Of a stretch of 64,000 nt of DNA, positions 20,777 through 33,395 are shown in pieces. The notes beneath the pieces were generated by a model. The model ran no database searches. It saw only the letters and a list, made by a program, of their open reading frames with translations, and was not told the origin of the DNA. The stretch comes from Lepus europaeus (lineage: Eukaryota > Chordata > Mammalia > Lagomorpha > Leporidae): positions 77,342,253 through 77,406,252 of the forward strand of contig NC_084836.1 of NCBI RefSeq assembly GCF_033115175.1. Direction: 5' to 3'. Within the stretch, counting starts at the first letter, position 1. The number at the start of each line of letters is the position of its first letter. Both the position numbers and the translations under genes were made by a program.

Positions 20777-22517
20777 ATTCTAAATTTTCACACTGGGCTT
20801 ATTACATAATGGAAGTAAAAGATCATTAGCAATGAGCACCCCCATCTCCCTCTTCATTTGCTTATCTGAAGTTACTCTACATATCATTCAGCACTCTCCT
20901 CTGTCTTCAATCCTCACACTTGCAAATAGCGTCTCCTACTCAACAACTGAATATGACACATTCCCACACTTTTGAAATATATTTTAAAGTATTCATGATA
21001 TTTTGAGAAACTGTAAAATATGATTTATCCAATCTATATCTTCCTTCCTTATCACAGAATTTTAGAATTAGGAAAAAAAATAGAAGATAATCTAGTCTAA
21101 TACCCTTACCTTATAGAAGAGAATTCACTGTGGTATGAGTGCCTACAATTAAATGGCTGGTTAGAAGGGGAGCTAGAATCAGAATGCACATATCAGGATT
21201 CTCAATTTGTTGTTCAATTTCCTTTAAGGTCTAATCAGGACATTCATTCTTAACTAAAACATTTGTGTAAAGATACTTTCAGTCTTTTGACTTTTTAACT
21301 TGGCCTCTCATTTTTTATTCATGTATACAAAATCCTTAAAATAATTTTTGAAGAAGTATCTATATTTTCTCATTGAATTGGCATTTGATTATAACCAACA
21401 CTTGTTGAAATAAATCAAAGTGGAAGGCTTTCTGATGCACCCAACTTGAGTCAGGCACTTCCTTACTTTTGTGAATTCATAATACTGCTCATTCAGCCAA
21501 AATATTTAGTCATTCATTTCATTAAGTGTACTACATATCAGGAACTAACTATGATGGACAGTGAGAGATATGGACATCTGAACAGATAATTACAAGATAA
21601 CGTAATGACTGCAGAAGTTTATATAGGGTAAAAAAGGATAGGGACTAATGGCCACGTATGACAGGAAAAAATAAAGGCTTCTTAGGGAGAGTACCACAAA
21701 CTGGAGGAACAGGAGTTTACAAAAAGGAGGGAATGCCATGTTCAAAAATAAGTCACAAATTATACTGTTATTTTTCTGTTGAGTTATTTATAACATTGTG
21801 TTGTAGTTTATTTAAATTATTTATTTAGATGATAGTTTAAGGTCTCCCTGGGGACTTTGTTTTTATTTCCTGTAATGCCTAACATAGTAAATACCTAATA
21901 CATTTTTGCTGACTGAACAAATCAGTATTTTTGATAATTATTGTTCTATTTATATTGGGTTAGAATAACTAGAGGTTGAATCTATATTGCAGTAAGATTT
22001 AGTCAGTGATACAAGTAACTTTTCTTTTTAAACAAACACAAACATTCCTTGCACCTACTTTTGGGGGGTACACAATCTCCTCTTGGAGAAGTGTTTTCTC
22101 CAGCATTCTTTTCAAAGAGACCCTAGTCTATCTTCAGATCCCAGATGAGGTAGAGGAGGAACTGATGACACAAAAGACAATCCACAGGTAGAACAACATG
22201 GGGTCTGAGTGACCTTGTTCTGAAGAAAGAAAAGGGAAGAGGAAAAGAGGCAATTATTAGAGTTAAGTAAAATTCTTCATCAAATAAAACTGAAAAACAG
22301 ACTCTTCGCAGAGCTCCATAAAGAAAGAGGCCTTTAAAGAAATTTTTAAAGGATCACTGTCTAAAAAGGTTAAACAATAAAGATGATTTCCTCGAAGTCC
22401 AAAGAATTCCTCAAATATTTATTGAGTACAAAATATTTGTACAAATGTGCATTTGGAGTTTTGGAGTCTTCATGCTAAATACATAAAAGTTCAAATAATT
22501 GCAATAGTTTTACTTCT
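20777..22517. other. Intergenic with ancient repeat traces
   Basis: The part at about 21056-21240 resembles an old mammalian interspersed repeat (AATTTTAGAATTAGG and a GTCTAATACCC-type block). Positions 21530-21725 look L2-like. Both are low-confidence. No exon or gene is recognised. Confidence 0.45.
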
Positions 22518-22570
22518 TTTTTTAGATGTATTTATTTGAAAGAGTTACAACGAGGCAGAGCCAGAGGCAT

Positions 22571-22619
<49 letters not shown>

Positions 22620-22886
22620 AGGTAAGTCTTCCATCCACTGGTTCACTCCTCAAATGGCTGCAATCGCCAGATACGGGCCGACCCAAAGCCAGGTGCCAGG
22701 TGCTTCTTCTGAGTCTGCCACGCAGATGCAGGGGTCCAAGGACTTGGGCCATCTTCTACTGCTTTCCTAGGCCATAGCAGAGAGCTCGATTGGTAATGGA
22801 GCAACCAGGACTCAAACCAGTCCTCATATGGGATGCCAGTACTGCAGGCAGTGGCTTTACCCGCTGTGCCATTGAATAGGTCCCAC
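22518..22886 (-). repeat. CSINE with expanded GA tract
   Basis: Reverse-strand copy with about 20 GA repeats (22576-22618). First of three consecutive same-strand CSINEs. Confidence 0.92.
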
Positions 22887-22895
22887 TTTTTGTTG

Positions 22896-23234
22896 TTGTT
22901 TTTTTTTTTTTTAAAGATTTATTTATTTATTTGAAAGAGTTACAGAGAGAGAGAGAGAAAGAGAAAGAGAGAGGGAGGGAGGGAGAGAGAGAGAGAGAGA
23001 GAGAGAGATCTTTGTTATGCTGGTTCACTCCCCAGAGGGTCCCAATGATCAGGACTGAGTTAGGGACTTCATCTAGGTATTCCACATGGGTGGCAGGGGT
23101 CCAAACATGAGTCATCTTCTGCTGCTTTGCCCAGGCCATTAGCAGGGAGCTGGATTGGAAGTGGAGCAGCCGGGACTTGAACCAGTGCCCATATGGCATG
23201 CTGGTGTCACAGGCAGCAGATTTACCTGCTATTT
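22896..23234 (-). repeat. CSINE
   Basis: Reverse-strand copy with a T tail and GA tracts at about 22944-23008. Its head is at TTTACCTGCTATTTTTT. Confidence 0.92.
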
Positions 23235-23246
23235 TTTCCCCACCTG

Positions 23247-23422
23247 TTAAAGATTTATTTATTTATTTATTTTGAAAGTAAGAGTTACAGAGAAAGAGAG
23301 ACAGAGAGGGAGAGAGCATGCTTCCATCTTCTGGTTCACTCCCCAGATGGTCACATTGGCCAGTGCTTAGCCAGGCTAAGGTCAGGAGCCAAGAGCTTCT
23401 TCTGGGTCTCCCACATGGCAGG
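23247..23422 (-). repeat. CSINE, 5'-truncated
   Basis: Reverse-strand copy that stops after GGGTCTCCCACATGG. The head half is missing, as expected of a truncated retroinsertion. Confidence 0.88.
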
Positions 23423-23629
23423 CTATGAAAAAGATGCTATTATTATTAACTCCATTTTTCTTCCATTTTTACAGTGATAAAAACTGACATTTAAAGAAAT
23501 TAGATAATTATTCCATTGTTAAGAAGTGACAGATCTTAGGCATAAATCCACAAACAGGTGACCTATAATTTCAATAACAATCATGTTGAACAGTTCATGA
23601 TAAGCAGAGTTGATGTAAGGAAACCTATT

Positions 23630-23711
23630 CTTAACTGTATGGGGTCTTAATTATACTGCCACCCATAAGGGAGACCTGCATTAATTATAATTAAGACCCC
23701 ATATAGTTAAG
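23630..23711. repeat. Inverted repeat, 25-bp arms
   Basis: The left arm 23630-23654 and right arm 23687-23711 are reverse complements at 24 of 25 positions, around a 32-nt loop. Key words are TATGGGGTCTTAATTAT and ATAATTAAGACCCCATA. It could be a palindromic MITE remnant or a transcribed hairpin. Confidence 0.85.
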
Positions 23712-24199
23712 TTAAGGTATACTTCCTCCTCAGGTGAGTAGTACAAATATAAATGAATTCTGAGATCGCTGGAGGTAAGCTTTGTGAGAAGAAGTACTGG
23801 TGATAAGGCTGTAAATATAAATGACAAAAGCCAAGAACTTTTAAACTAGATTACAGTATTTGCATTTAATTCACTACTGTTTGGTTACAGTGTTCAAATT
23901 TCCTACATCCTTGGCTTGTAAATTGAATATATTTCAGTCACTAAAAGTCACATTGCTATTAGTGTGGGAACAAAAAGAAAAAAAAATATTGTGCAGCTCC
24001 TTGGAGAGAAGCCACCACGTATATCCAATACCCAACGTGAGAGTCTACTGTTTCATCTCTAGGGCATTTTGTGGCTCTCTGATGCCCTGTGTTGCACAGT
24101 GGCAGACTCATCCCCGAGGCCCACTGAGGAATACATCAAGGCATTGGTGCATTCTCTCATTCATCACTCATTCACACGCTCATCGGTTAAAACGTACAA
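23712..24199. other. Intergenic, nothing recognised
   Basis: A 121-codon frame at 23860-24225 shows no recognised family, codon bias or splice context. Confidence 0.5.
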
Positions 24200-24575
24200 A
24201 AGGGGTTACTTCAAAAAGTTCATAGGGAATGGAATTAGAAGTTGATTTTAGGCCTGCACTGCAGCTCATTAGGCTAATCTTCCAAATGCAGCGCTGGTAC
24301 CCCGGGTTCTAGTCCCAGTTGGGGCGCCAGATTCTGTCCCAGTTGCCCCTCTTCCAGTCCAGCTCTCTGCTGAGGCCCGGGAAGGCAGCGGAGGATGGCC
24401 CAAGTCCTTGTAGCGGCCATTTGGGGGGGAACCAACGGAAGGAAGACCTTTCTCTCTTTCTGTCACTGTCTAACTATGTCAAAAGAAAAAAAGAAGTTGA
24501 TTTTAGTGTGAATTTTTTAAATCTATGAATGCTTTTTAAGAAAATGCATATTCCTAGAACTTTATAAGGACCTTT
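24200..24575. mobile_element. MITE-like element split by a CSINE
   Basis: GGTTACTTCAAAAAGTTCAT at the left and TAGAACTTTATAAGGACC at the right are imperfect inverted ends. The CSINE at 24251-24492 splits the interior and duplicated the target AGAAGTTGATTTTA on both sides. Confidence 0.6.
24251..24492 (+). repeat. CSINE with internal deletion
   Basis: Forward copy missing the segment between GGCCCAAGTCCTTG and TAGCGGCCATTTGG. Flanking duplications AGAAGTTGATTTTA are intact, so the deletion either predates insertion or is internal. Confidence 0.93.
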
Positions 24576-24743
24576 CCTATATTCCATGGTTTATTTATAA
24601 ACTAATGCTAAGAACTTACTGTCTTTCAGATATTGCATCAGGAAATAATGAAAAAAGTAAGAAAGACAAGTTCTTTGACCTCAAAGAGAGGAAGTGAGAT
24701 ACTATTCAAGGATATGAACATTAATATAATACTCTGAATTTCA

Positions 24744-25003
24744 GGGCTGGACATTTTGCTAGTGCTTGAGCTTCTGATTAGGCTGCCCTCATCCCACAGC
24801 AGAGAGCCTGGGTTCAAGTCCCAGCTCTGCTCCAGCTTCCAGCTTCCTGCAATACTTACCCTGTTGGGAAGATGTTGGTGTGAGACCTGGATTGAGTTCC
24901 TAACTCCTGGGTTCAGCCTGCTGCAGCCCAGTCCTGCATTCAGACAATGAATCACAATGTAGGAACTCTCTCTTTAGCTCTCAAATAAAGACATTTAAAA
25001 AGT
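24744..25003 (+). repeat. Old CSINE-related SINE
   Basis: Forward, strongly diverged: GGGTTCAAGTCCCAGCTCTG core and a CAAATAAAGACATTT tail. Probably an early lagomorph SINE subfamily. Confidence 0.6.
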
Positions 25004-25940
25004 AATTTCAAAAATTAGTAAAGACTAACAATAACTGCGACTCTCTGTCTTGGTAAAAAGAGGACAAAATCCTTGAGCGACCAAGTCCAAAGAAGTTATC
25101 TTGATGAGGTAACAGTAACGTGAAGCCAAATGGATAAGGAGGATCCAGCCAAGACAGAGTGAAGAGAGGTTCTGGACAGAAGTAGCATCAGTGATAGACA
25201 GGAAGTGGGAGTGGGAGTAGAGGTAGTGATCAAGAGAAGGAATGGCTTGAGATGAGGTTGGAGATGTAGGTGGGGTTCCTGTTGAGAGTTTGGATTTTTT
25301 GTTAAGCATGGTTGAAAATACTTCAGCAATGGAAAGTTATAATCTGATTTGCCTTTTTAAAGACTACTTTGAGTTCTGTAGGGAAAATTTTATTGGAAAA
25401 GGCAAAAGGGAATTTGGGCAAACTGGTAGGAAATGATTGACACATAGTCCAGGAAAAGATGGTGGTGACTTATTCAAAGAAGAAAAGAAATAAAAAATGA
25501 AACAGGAAAGTGACAGAATTTTAGGGATATGTTGGTAAGATTTGGTCATGAATTGTAGCAGAAAAAGGAACGAGTCAAAAACAATACACAAAAAGTTCTT
25601 TAACTTATTAAAAATGCCGAAAACACAGTTATTGCGGGATATAGCAGACAGGCAAAAGGAACTTCCAGCGCTGTCCACAAGGGAATATTGGAGACCCAGA
25701 TGGGTAAAGATTACATCTAGCAGAGGTTCTCAAGCAGACACACACAGTTTCTTAGTATCTATCTTCTCAATAGACTTTGCTATGATGATGGAAACGTTCT
25801 ATATATGTGCTGTCCAACGCTGTGGTCATTGGGGCTATTACACACATGAAATGTGATCAGCTGAGAAACTGACTTGAATTTTAATTTAATGAAATGTAAA
25901 ATTAAATATCCAATGGTTTAGTCAAAAGTATTTGCCCAAA
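25004..25940. other. Intergenic with old repeat traces
   Basis: Purine-rich sequence with no gene signal. At about 25808-25915, TGCTGTCCAACGC..GAAATGTGATCAG resembles an ancient DNA-transposon-type mammalian repeat that I cannot name. Confidence 0.4.
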
Positions 25941-25944
25941 CTGT

Positions 25945-26358
25945 GTTTGCAGTGATTTTATCCCATCCCCTCCCCAAATTAATGTGTTGGAGCCCCAACC
26001 TCTAATGCATTGGTATTTGGAAACATGACTTTTGGAAGGTAGGCAATTAGGTAATTAGGGTTAGATTAGGTGAAGACAACAGAATGCGTTTGGCCCGATG
26101 CGATTAATGAACTTACAGGAAGAGATACCAGAGAGATTTCTCTGTTTCTCTCCTTGTCTGAACAGGAAGAGGTCACGAGAGCCCACAGTGGGTTGACGGC
26201 TGCCCACAGTCCAAGGGGAAGGTGCCTCGGATGGGACTTACATTTCTAGCATCTTTGGGCTTGGGCTTCTCAGTCTCCAGAACTGTTAGGAATACGTTTC
26301 TATTGTTTAAGCAATTCAGTGACTGGTATTTTGTTACAACAGCCTGTGTAGCCTACAA
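25945..26358 (+). mobile_element. MaLR-type LTR (MST/MLT1-like)
   Basis: Forward LTR with the typical early block AATTAATGTGTTGGAGCCCC, a GGTATTTGGAAACATGAC region, a CTCCAGAACTGT block and the end TATTTTGTTACAACAGCC. This is an ancient ERVL-MaLR relic without internal sequence. Confidence 0.75.
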
Positions 26359-29300
26359 ATGTCTCCTATGTTCTAGGCATCGTACTAGGCATCAGAGCCT
26401 CAACAACATGTAGAGAGATGTGTCCTTACTCTCCTAAAATGTGGGTAAAATCACCCACAAAACCCTTTTATCTGGAGAAGAGAAGATAATATTTCAGAGA
26501 AAAAGATATCAGGAGAAGAAAGAACAGTTGAAAATAAGGAAAAACAGATTATTGGACAGACACGAAGTATGCTTGGTAAGTCTCTTAAGGGGACATGGAT
26601 AAAAGACCGTAACAAAGTAGTCACAGAACCACTGGGAAGACTGGTGGACTGGTTAGTACCCAAGAATGATAGCAGAGAATAAGCAACCACCAAACTGAGG
26701 AAAAAAGGCACAGCCTGTGGTAGCCACTGCCTGAATATTGAGAGATTCAAACATCTTGATGAGAGTTGCACCCTTTTCCAAATATGTGAGCATTCTTCCA
26801 CTAAGACGCTAACAGTTCAGTAGGCCACAGCCTACTCCCACTCCTTATCTGGAGCTAGATGAAGTTATGAATGTAGGGTAATCTGGTGAAATGTTTGTCA
26901 AGGAAAGAATAGGTGGTAAAGTCCTTTGATACTGAATCAAAGGTCTTCAGGGATTTGATATTAACCACTAGGAGGGGTAGGCTAAATTATATTATGCTCC
27001 TAAGTGTTGGTATTACTGCTGTAGATGAAACAAATACAATGAAAAATGAAAAATTAACTAATTCTTCTATGAATCCTTTTTGAAGAAAGACAACAATATA
27101 TGGATTTTACAAGCACAAACCACTTCAGTAACCTTTTTAAACGTCAATTATTTTCTAATTTTATTTCGACCAGAAAAAAATAAAAGAACTCTTGAGGTGG
27201 CTGGAATAATCTCTCCAGAAACATAGCATCATTTCCTCAATAAAACTTTAGAATAACTTGTTAATAATACCCATTGTTTTCAGAAAATGAATTTCTTTAA
27301 TTTCCTGCATTCAGCTATTAATTATGCAATATGGACAAATAAAAGAGAAGTAATGACATAAAATTCTGTAAGGAAAATAATTATTATTCAGTAAAATTAC
27401 TTTTCTTTGCACTCCCCTTGTTTAAGGATAATTCATCCCTTTTTTATGATGTCATTTTGGACATCTCAGTTTGTCTAAGGAAATTCCACAGATGATTTTC
27501 TTGCAACTCTAGTTTTGGGAGAGAGTTTCATTGTATTTTTCTGGAAGGATAATATTTAGGGGATAATAAAAAGAGTATTTTTTTTTAAAAAAGGCCAGGT
27601 ACTTGCTAACTCTTAAAGGGGTGGTCACTGTCAGACACTGATGTGGTTTAGGGAGACATCAGCACTTTCCTCCAAGCCTGAGTTGAAAGCTATTTTGCAC
27701 TCTAGCTCAAGTTGACAGGAAGACCTAGATATATTATTCAATTTATTTACAGAGAAAATTCCCAAAGTTAGACCAGTGTGTGAGGAGAATCTCGGTGCCT
27801 AGGTGCAGGCAAATGTATAGCCAAATGTCTCCAATGAAAACAGAATAACAAACAATGAAAGCACAGTTCATGCATGGGAATAAAGTGATCTCTCTTCTCA
27901 ATGCCACCCTTCCATTTAGGGGTCAGTCATCCAGTTTGGACCACACTAAAAGACAGAACAATTTGTTCAGGAAAAATTCGATACAAATTACAGTACTGCT
28001 GCATCTAAACAATGCTGGTCAGGGTTTGACAGTACCTTCCCCATTTACTTTCCAAGATTAAAGAAGGTCCTGCCCTTAATAGTAACCATATCGACACTGA
28101 CCACAGCATGGGTATGTCATCTTCTGTTTCTAGCTCCTTGGATAATCTGAAACAGGCTTACTGTACACACCTACTTGGTGAGAAGCATCACAGTAGGTTA
28201 TTGTGAGGCACATCAGAATGTATTATATTCTTGTGTGTGGCCAAGAGCTAATGAGGAAATTGATGAAATAGATCCACTTGGAGCCTCTGACAGATGAGTG
28301 TGAACCTGAGAGGGGCTCTCTCTATTTGCTTCAGAAAGGGAGACCCCTTTGGGAAGGTGCAGGAATTAAAACCTCTTACAGAGAGGAGATTGCCAGGGCC
28401 AAAATGTGGACAACAGTTCCTGGGTGGTTGGAGTGGAGATTTGATAGGAAGGTCTATAGACTGAGGCTGGAAAGTTAGGAAAATATGTACAGTGCAGGAC
28501 TTTGAATAGTCTCATTGCAGAGTTTAAGAGTTATGCTATGTTTTTTCCTTTTAACACAGGGCTTTTCAGAACCTGCAACATACTAACATGCCTTGTCTTT
28601 CCCCAAGAAGTAGTGTAGCAGTGCAGTGGTTTCCCTCTCCCTTCCTCCCTCCCTCTCTCTCCCTTTTTGCCTCAATTTTTGTTCATGGAGTTCTGGAAGT
28701 CAGGTACCAAGATTCCTTGCCCAACTGCAACTTCTACTTAGGGAAACCTACTTTTAAGGAATTTGACACTGATTCATAAGAAAAAGCAGTCATATATACT
28801 ATCACAATCAGAGCAGCCTACAAAATATTTTGAGCCTGTGCTTGTCATATATGTTCTAAAAATCACAAAATCATGAATTAGAAGATCATTTAGAATCAAT
28901 TTGTTATTTAAATATCCTCTAAAAAATCCATATATTTAATTATTTAGCTCCTGTTGAAAAGGAACTCAATTAAAGAACTTCATTCCATTGTCAGAGTATA
29001 TTACTTTCAGTTCAAATGTGTTTTCTCAGCTCCATGGGGGCTTATTTTAGGGCAGTCACTAAAAGGCGAAACATTTTCCTACCCAACAGTCATTTATGTC
29101 CTGGAAAAGAAGCATCTCATTTCTCTCTAGTCTCTTTTTCCTAGTTCCTCCCAGTGTAGGTCATGTAGCACAGTTTCTACATCCTGCCCAGCCTGCTCTT
29201 TCCCCTGGGACATTGCAGTTTGCCAGTTTTTCTCTTGACATCAGACAGTAGACATGCTCCATTCTAATGCCATCTGAGCTCAGACTGGAACACCCTAAAT

Positions 29301-30685
29301 TCTCGACTTTATGCATCCAAATATACAAATCAGAATCATTTGGGTTAAATTGCACTCAATATGAAGTTGTAGTTCTGAATTACTGAAACTATTTTCATAT
29401 CAACGTCTATTCACCACCTCTTTATGATTCATCCCACTGTGATTGGCATAGTGTTCTTGTTTGGTTCTAACTTCTTGTTAGGGCTATATTTCTAGATTGA
29501 AGCAGTGTGCATAATTTGGACCATGGACACAGAGGGCAATCACCAGGTGAGATAAGCAGAGCTAGGGATGAGTAAGCTTCACTCCTTACACAGAAAACTA
29601 ATTTGTTAGTCTGACAACTTAATGGATGATTGACACTTGAGTTAACCTGACTCCGAACCTCAATCCAGTGTTCAGAATACGGACAACTGAATGGGGCTAC
29701 TCCTCAGTGTGTGAACCTATCTCTGCCCTGAGGTGGGGAAGTTGCTTTTAGAGAGTACTCCCAGACTCATCAAAGTTATACAGAAGAGTTCTCTAGAGCA
29801 CTGTTGTCCCACCCCAGCCATAGGCATCAGAGGGTAGAGTTGCACCTGCCTGATGTTTGCTGATTTTCCTTTAAACCCCTGAGCCTGGATGAGGCAAGTG
29901 GTCATGGGAGTTCCAATGCATCTTACAGGGTGAGATCTCCATTCCTCCTTAAAATTCAGTAGAGCTTGGTACCTGGAAGCCAGCCAACTCGTGTGCAAGG
30001 GCATGACTTTTGTGTAAGGAATTTGGAGACCAAGGTCTCACACACATGCAATCAGAGGCTTCTGGTGTCAGTATTCATGAATTATCCTCGGGGAAAGGAG
30101 ATGAGGATTGACACATCAAAATTCTGCCTTTGTATAGGGGCATGTCTGTATAGTTCTGATCTGGTTTATAATCATGTTCATTATTTGAATTTATCTGCTG
30201 TCTTTCTTTTATGCCAAAATGCTTCTGGACCAATATAGAATTACTATGAATTAACCTTGAGGTCAATGCAAAGTTCACCACTTAGGAAAAAGAAAAACAT
30301 TCTAAGGTGTAGGAAAAGTAAAATAAAACTTTTCACTAGTAAGCATATCTTTAATAGAAGTTTTTCAAGAAGAAAGAACAATAAAATGAATACAAATCAT
30401 ATTTAATGACTGGATCAAAATGTGTCTTCATATTTTACACTTTAGTTAGCAATACACAAAACAAGGTGAGGTAATGGGAAATCAATTCAAGGAAGATTTC
30501 CATACTTCATTTGAAGTGGAAAAATGTTTATACCAGCAGAGTGTGATAAGCCTTATCCTATTTATACGGTACTTGTCAGAGCAAAATCACCCAGAAAGCT
30601 ATTGCTATACAAAAAGATTTTAAACTAGGAAATACTTTTAAATAAAACTAAATGTAATCATGCACGATGCTTACATAACACACAT
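26359..30685. other. Long gene-poor interval
   Basis: About 4.3 kb with no CSINE, no recognised exon and only short scattered open frames (60-95 codons), none resembling a known family. A polypyrimidine run lies at 28634-28667. It may be intron or intergenic. The absence of young repeats is unusual for this window. Confidence 0.5.
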
Positions 30686-30689
30686 AAAA

Positions 30690-32533
30690 GCAAAAATAAA
30701 GAAGTAGAAAAATAAAACCAAAGAAACAAACAGAATATAAATAATAAAAAGACAAGTTTAAGTTTTAATGTGCCAATTACAGTTTGGGTCTTCAACAGTC
30801 TCACCTTCAGCAAGCGGTAGGACAGCAAGCAAAATATCAGGAATAATGCTGAAGAAATGAACAATATAACCAACGCACGTGATGCAACTGATATATAAAA
30901 ATATCGTACCCAACAACATCAGAATATACATTTAAAAATAGGCCAGAATATTTTCTATGATAGTCCATATTCTGGACCAAAATTTATACCTCAACGAATG
31001 TAAAAGAAACTGAAATAATGCAGACATTGTTTTGGAGCAACTAGATAAAATAGAAAAACAACCGGAAAATCTACAAATGAATAGCATTAAATATATATAT
31101 ATATATATATATATAATGTATAAGTCAGAGAAGTAGTCTCAAAGGGAATTTAAAATGCATCTGAGTTCATATGAGAATAAAATATGTAAAATGTGTATTG
31201 GTGTTATTGCAGTGCCGTGAGGCAAATTTTTATTACTAAATACTTATATTAATAAAGAGAAAAGTACTCATATCATTAATTTAACGTTTTATATTTAGAA
31301 ACTAGAGGAAGGAGATGTAAATATACCTAAACCAAACAAAAATGAGGAAGTAATGAAATTAGAAATTAATAAATTTGAAAAGAAGCAAACTAGAAAATGA
31401 AACAAAAATTGCTATTAAAAATCAATCAAGTTGGTAAAACTCTAGCAAGACTGCAAAAATATAACGAAAAAAGAACCTGCTAGTTTCAATGATGAAATAA
31501 GAGGGGCTGGCTCTGTGGTGTAGCAGGTAAAGCCACTGCCTACAGTGTCAGCATCCCATATGGGCACTGGTTCAAGTCCCAGCTGCTCCACTTCCAATCC
31601 AGCTCTTGTCTGTGGCCTGGGAAAGCAGTGGAGAATGGCTCAAGCCCTAGGGCCCCTGCATCCACATGGGAGACCTGGAGGAGGCTCCTGGCTCCTGGCT
31701 TTCGATCAGATCAGCATAGCTCCACCCATTGTGGCCAATTTTGGAGTGGTCCACTGGATAGAAGACCTCTCTCTCTCTGGCCCTCCTCTCTCTGTTTAAC
31801 TCTGACTTTTGAATTAATAAATAAATCTTTAAAAACAAAACAAAGCAAAACAAAGATGAAATAAGAAATACCATCTACAGATTCTGTAGGGTTACTGTAG
31901 ACATTAACAACAGAGGAATACTAAAGGAACTTATTCATTTGACAACCTAGAGGAAATCGGTTAATTTCTCAAAAAATCACAAAGCACAGAAAACTTAACC
32001 AAACAAAATAGACCATATTAATAGTATTATAACTAATAAATAGATTGAATCTGTCATTTTAAATCTCCTGATAAAATTTTCATGCCCGGGTGGCTGAACT
32101 GTGCAAGGCTGCCATTTAAAGAATTAACACCAACCTTAGACAATTTAACCTCAGACAACCTCAGACAATTGTAAAAAGAGAAAATACTTTCTAAGCCATT
32201 TTATGAGGTCCCTACTACCCAGGTTAATAAGAAAGCCAGACAAAAAAAAAAAATAATGGAAAGAAAGTAAAACAAAAATCTGCTGTACAATATAATTCCA
32301 GAATAAAAGTGCATGCAAAAATCCTCAAAATATTAGCAAATTGAACTGTACGATGTTTCAAAAGATGTATACCGCACAACTAAATGAGGTTTGTTCTAAG
32401 TGCATTGCTGTTGCAACATTTACTCAAAGTTGATACAGTCCAACATGTGAACAGGCTAACAAGAGAAAAGTGAGTAAGATTATATCACCTGACACAGGAA
32501 AATATTTCACAGAACCTAACTCTCATTCATGAT
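30690..32533 (+). repeat. Old L1, ORF2 5' part
   Basis: Forward, decayed L1 ORF2. Endonuclease-region blocks (about 30890, ACCCAACAACATCAGAATAT) lead to reverse-transcriptase-region sequence near 32460-32533. It carries an AT microsatellite (31088-31116) and a CSINE, and is split by a half-L1 element at AAAATTC. It resumes at 37588. Confidence 0.75.
31502..31840 (+). repeat. CSINE inside the old L1
   Basis: Forward copy with target duplications GATGAAATAAGA on both sides (about 31492 and 31854). Confidence 0.93.
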
Positions 32534-32540
32534 AAAATTC

Positions 32541-33395
32541 AATATAAGTGGAGATACTGCAGGGTCAAGGAAGAGTAGGGGATGAAACAGCAGAGGAAAC
32601 TCTTCCGGAACTAGTGATTCACAGTGGACCTGCGTGGAGAGCGTGGGAGCCCAAGTTCGGGACACCAGCAGCAGACTCAACGCACCAGCGCTGGAACGCG
32701 AGGTGAGCCGAACCTCCATAGCCCGAGATACCAGCGGGCAAGCGGAAAGAGGAGGCTAGAGGGAACGAGGCTTGAAACTCCGTGGGGAAAAGTTCACCAG
32801 GCTAACTAGAAGAGAGAGAAAAAAAATAAAAAAAGTGACCGATACGGACACGAGTTTCTCTCTCTCCGCTCACCTCTCAAAGGCGAGCAAGACAGAGCAG
32901 GCGCCATTTTGGACATACGTCATAAGCAGGGCGACCTCAGGTCTGCACCAGCCCTGAGCCTAGCAGAAAAACCTGACTCTGGGGGGAGGGGTGAAATAAC
33001 AGGAGATTAGCATCTAACTTGGCAACCCAGTGGGAGACTGCAGGAGAATTGGAGCCCACACTGAGGGCAGCAGAGATTCCCTGTGTGATCCTTGGGAAAG
33101 AGCTTCCGATCTCTGGCTCCTGTGGGTATATCATTCGCCTGCTAACTACCTCCAATTACATTCAGCTGTGCGGAATTACTTCCCTTTTGAATCAAAAAAA
33201 GAAAGAGAGATTTACCACACCTAACCTGGGAGTGTCATCTTTGACACACCCTCAACCCTGAGGAACCAAACACAGCTCTCAGTCCACACTCATCTCAAGC
33301 CTCTAAGGCTCCACTGAAAGCAGACAGTCCACTTAATATAGAGCCATAGTATAACAAGAAAAAACACCACAGTGAAGAAACCAAATATCTCCAAC
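32541..33395 (+). promoter_or_regulatory. 5' UTR of the half-L1 element
   Basis: GC-rich leader before ORF1 with surviving CpGs (for example near 32625-32700 and 32860-32930). L1 5' UTRs carry an internal promoter. The 855-bp length and apparent completeness suggest promoter potential, which is an inference. Confidence 0.55.

Noticed and set aside
33372-33395. Upstream GTG start for L1 ORF1
   Set aside because: The ATG at 33396 gives the usual ORF1p length and N terminus, and GTG starts are not expected here.
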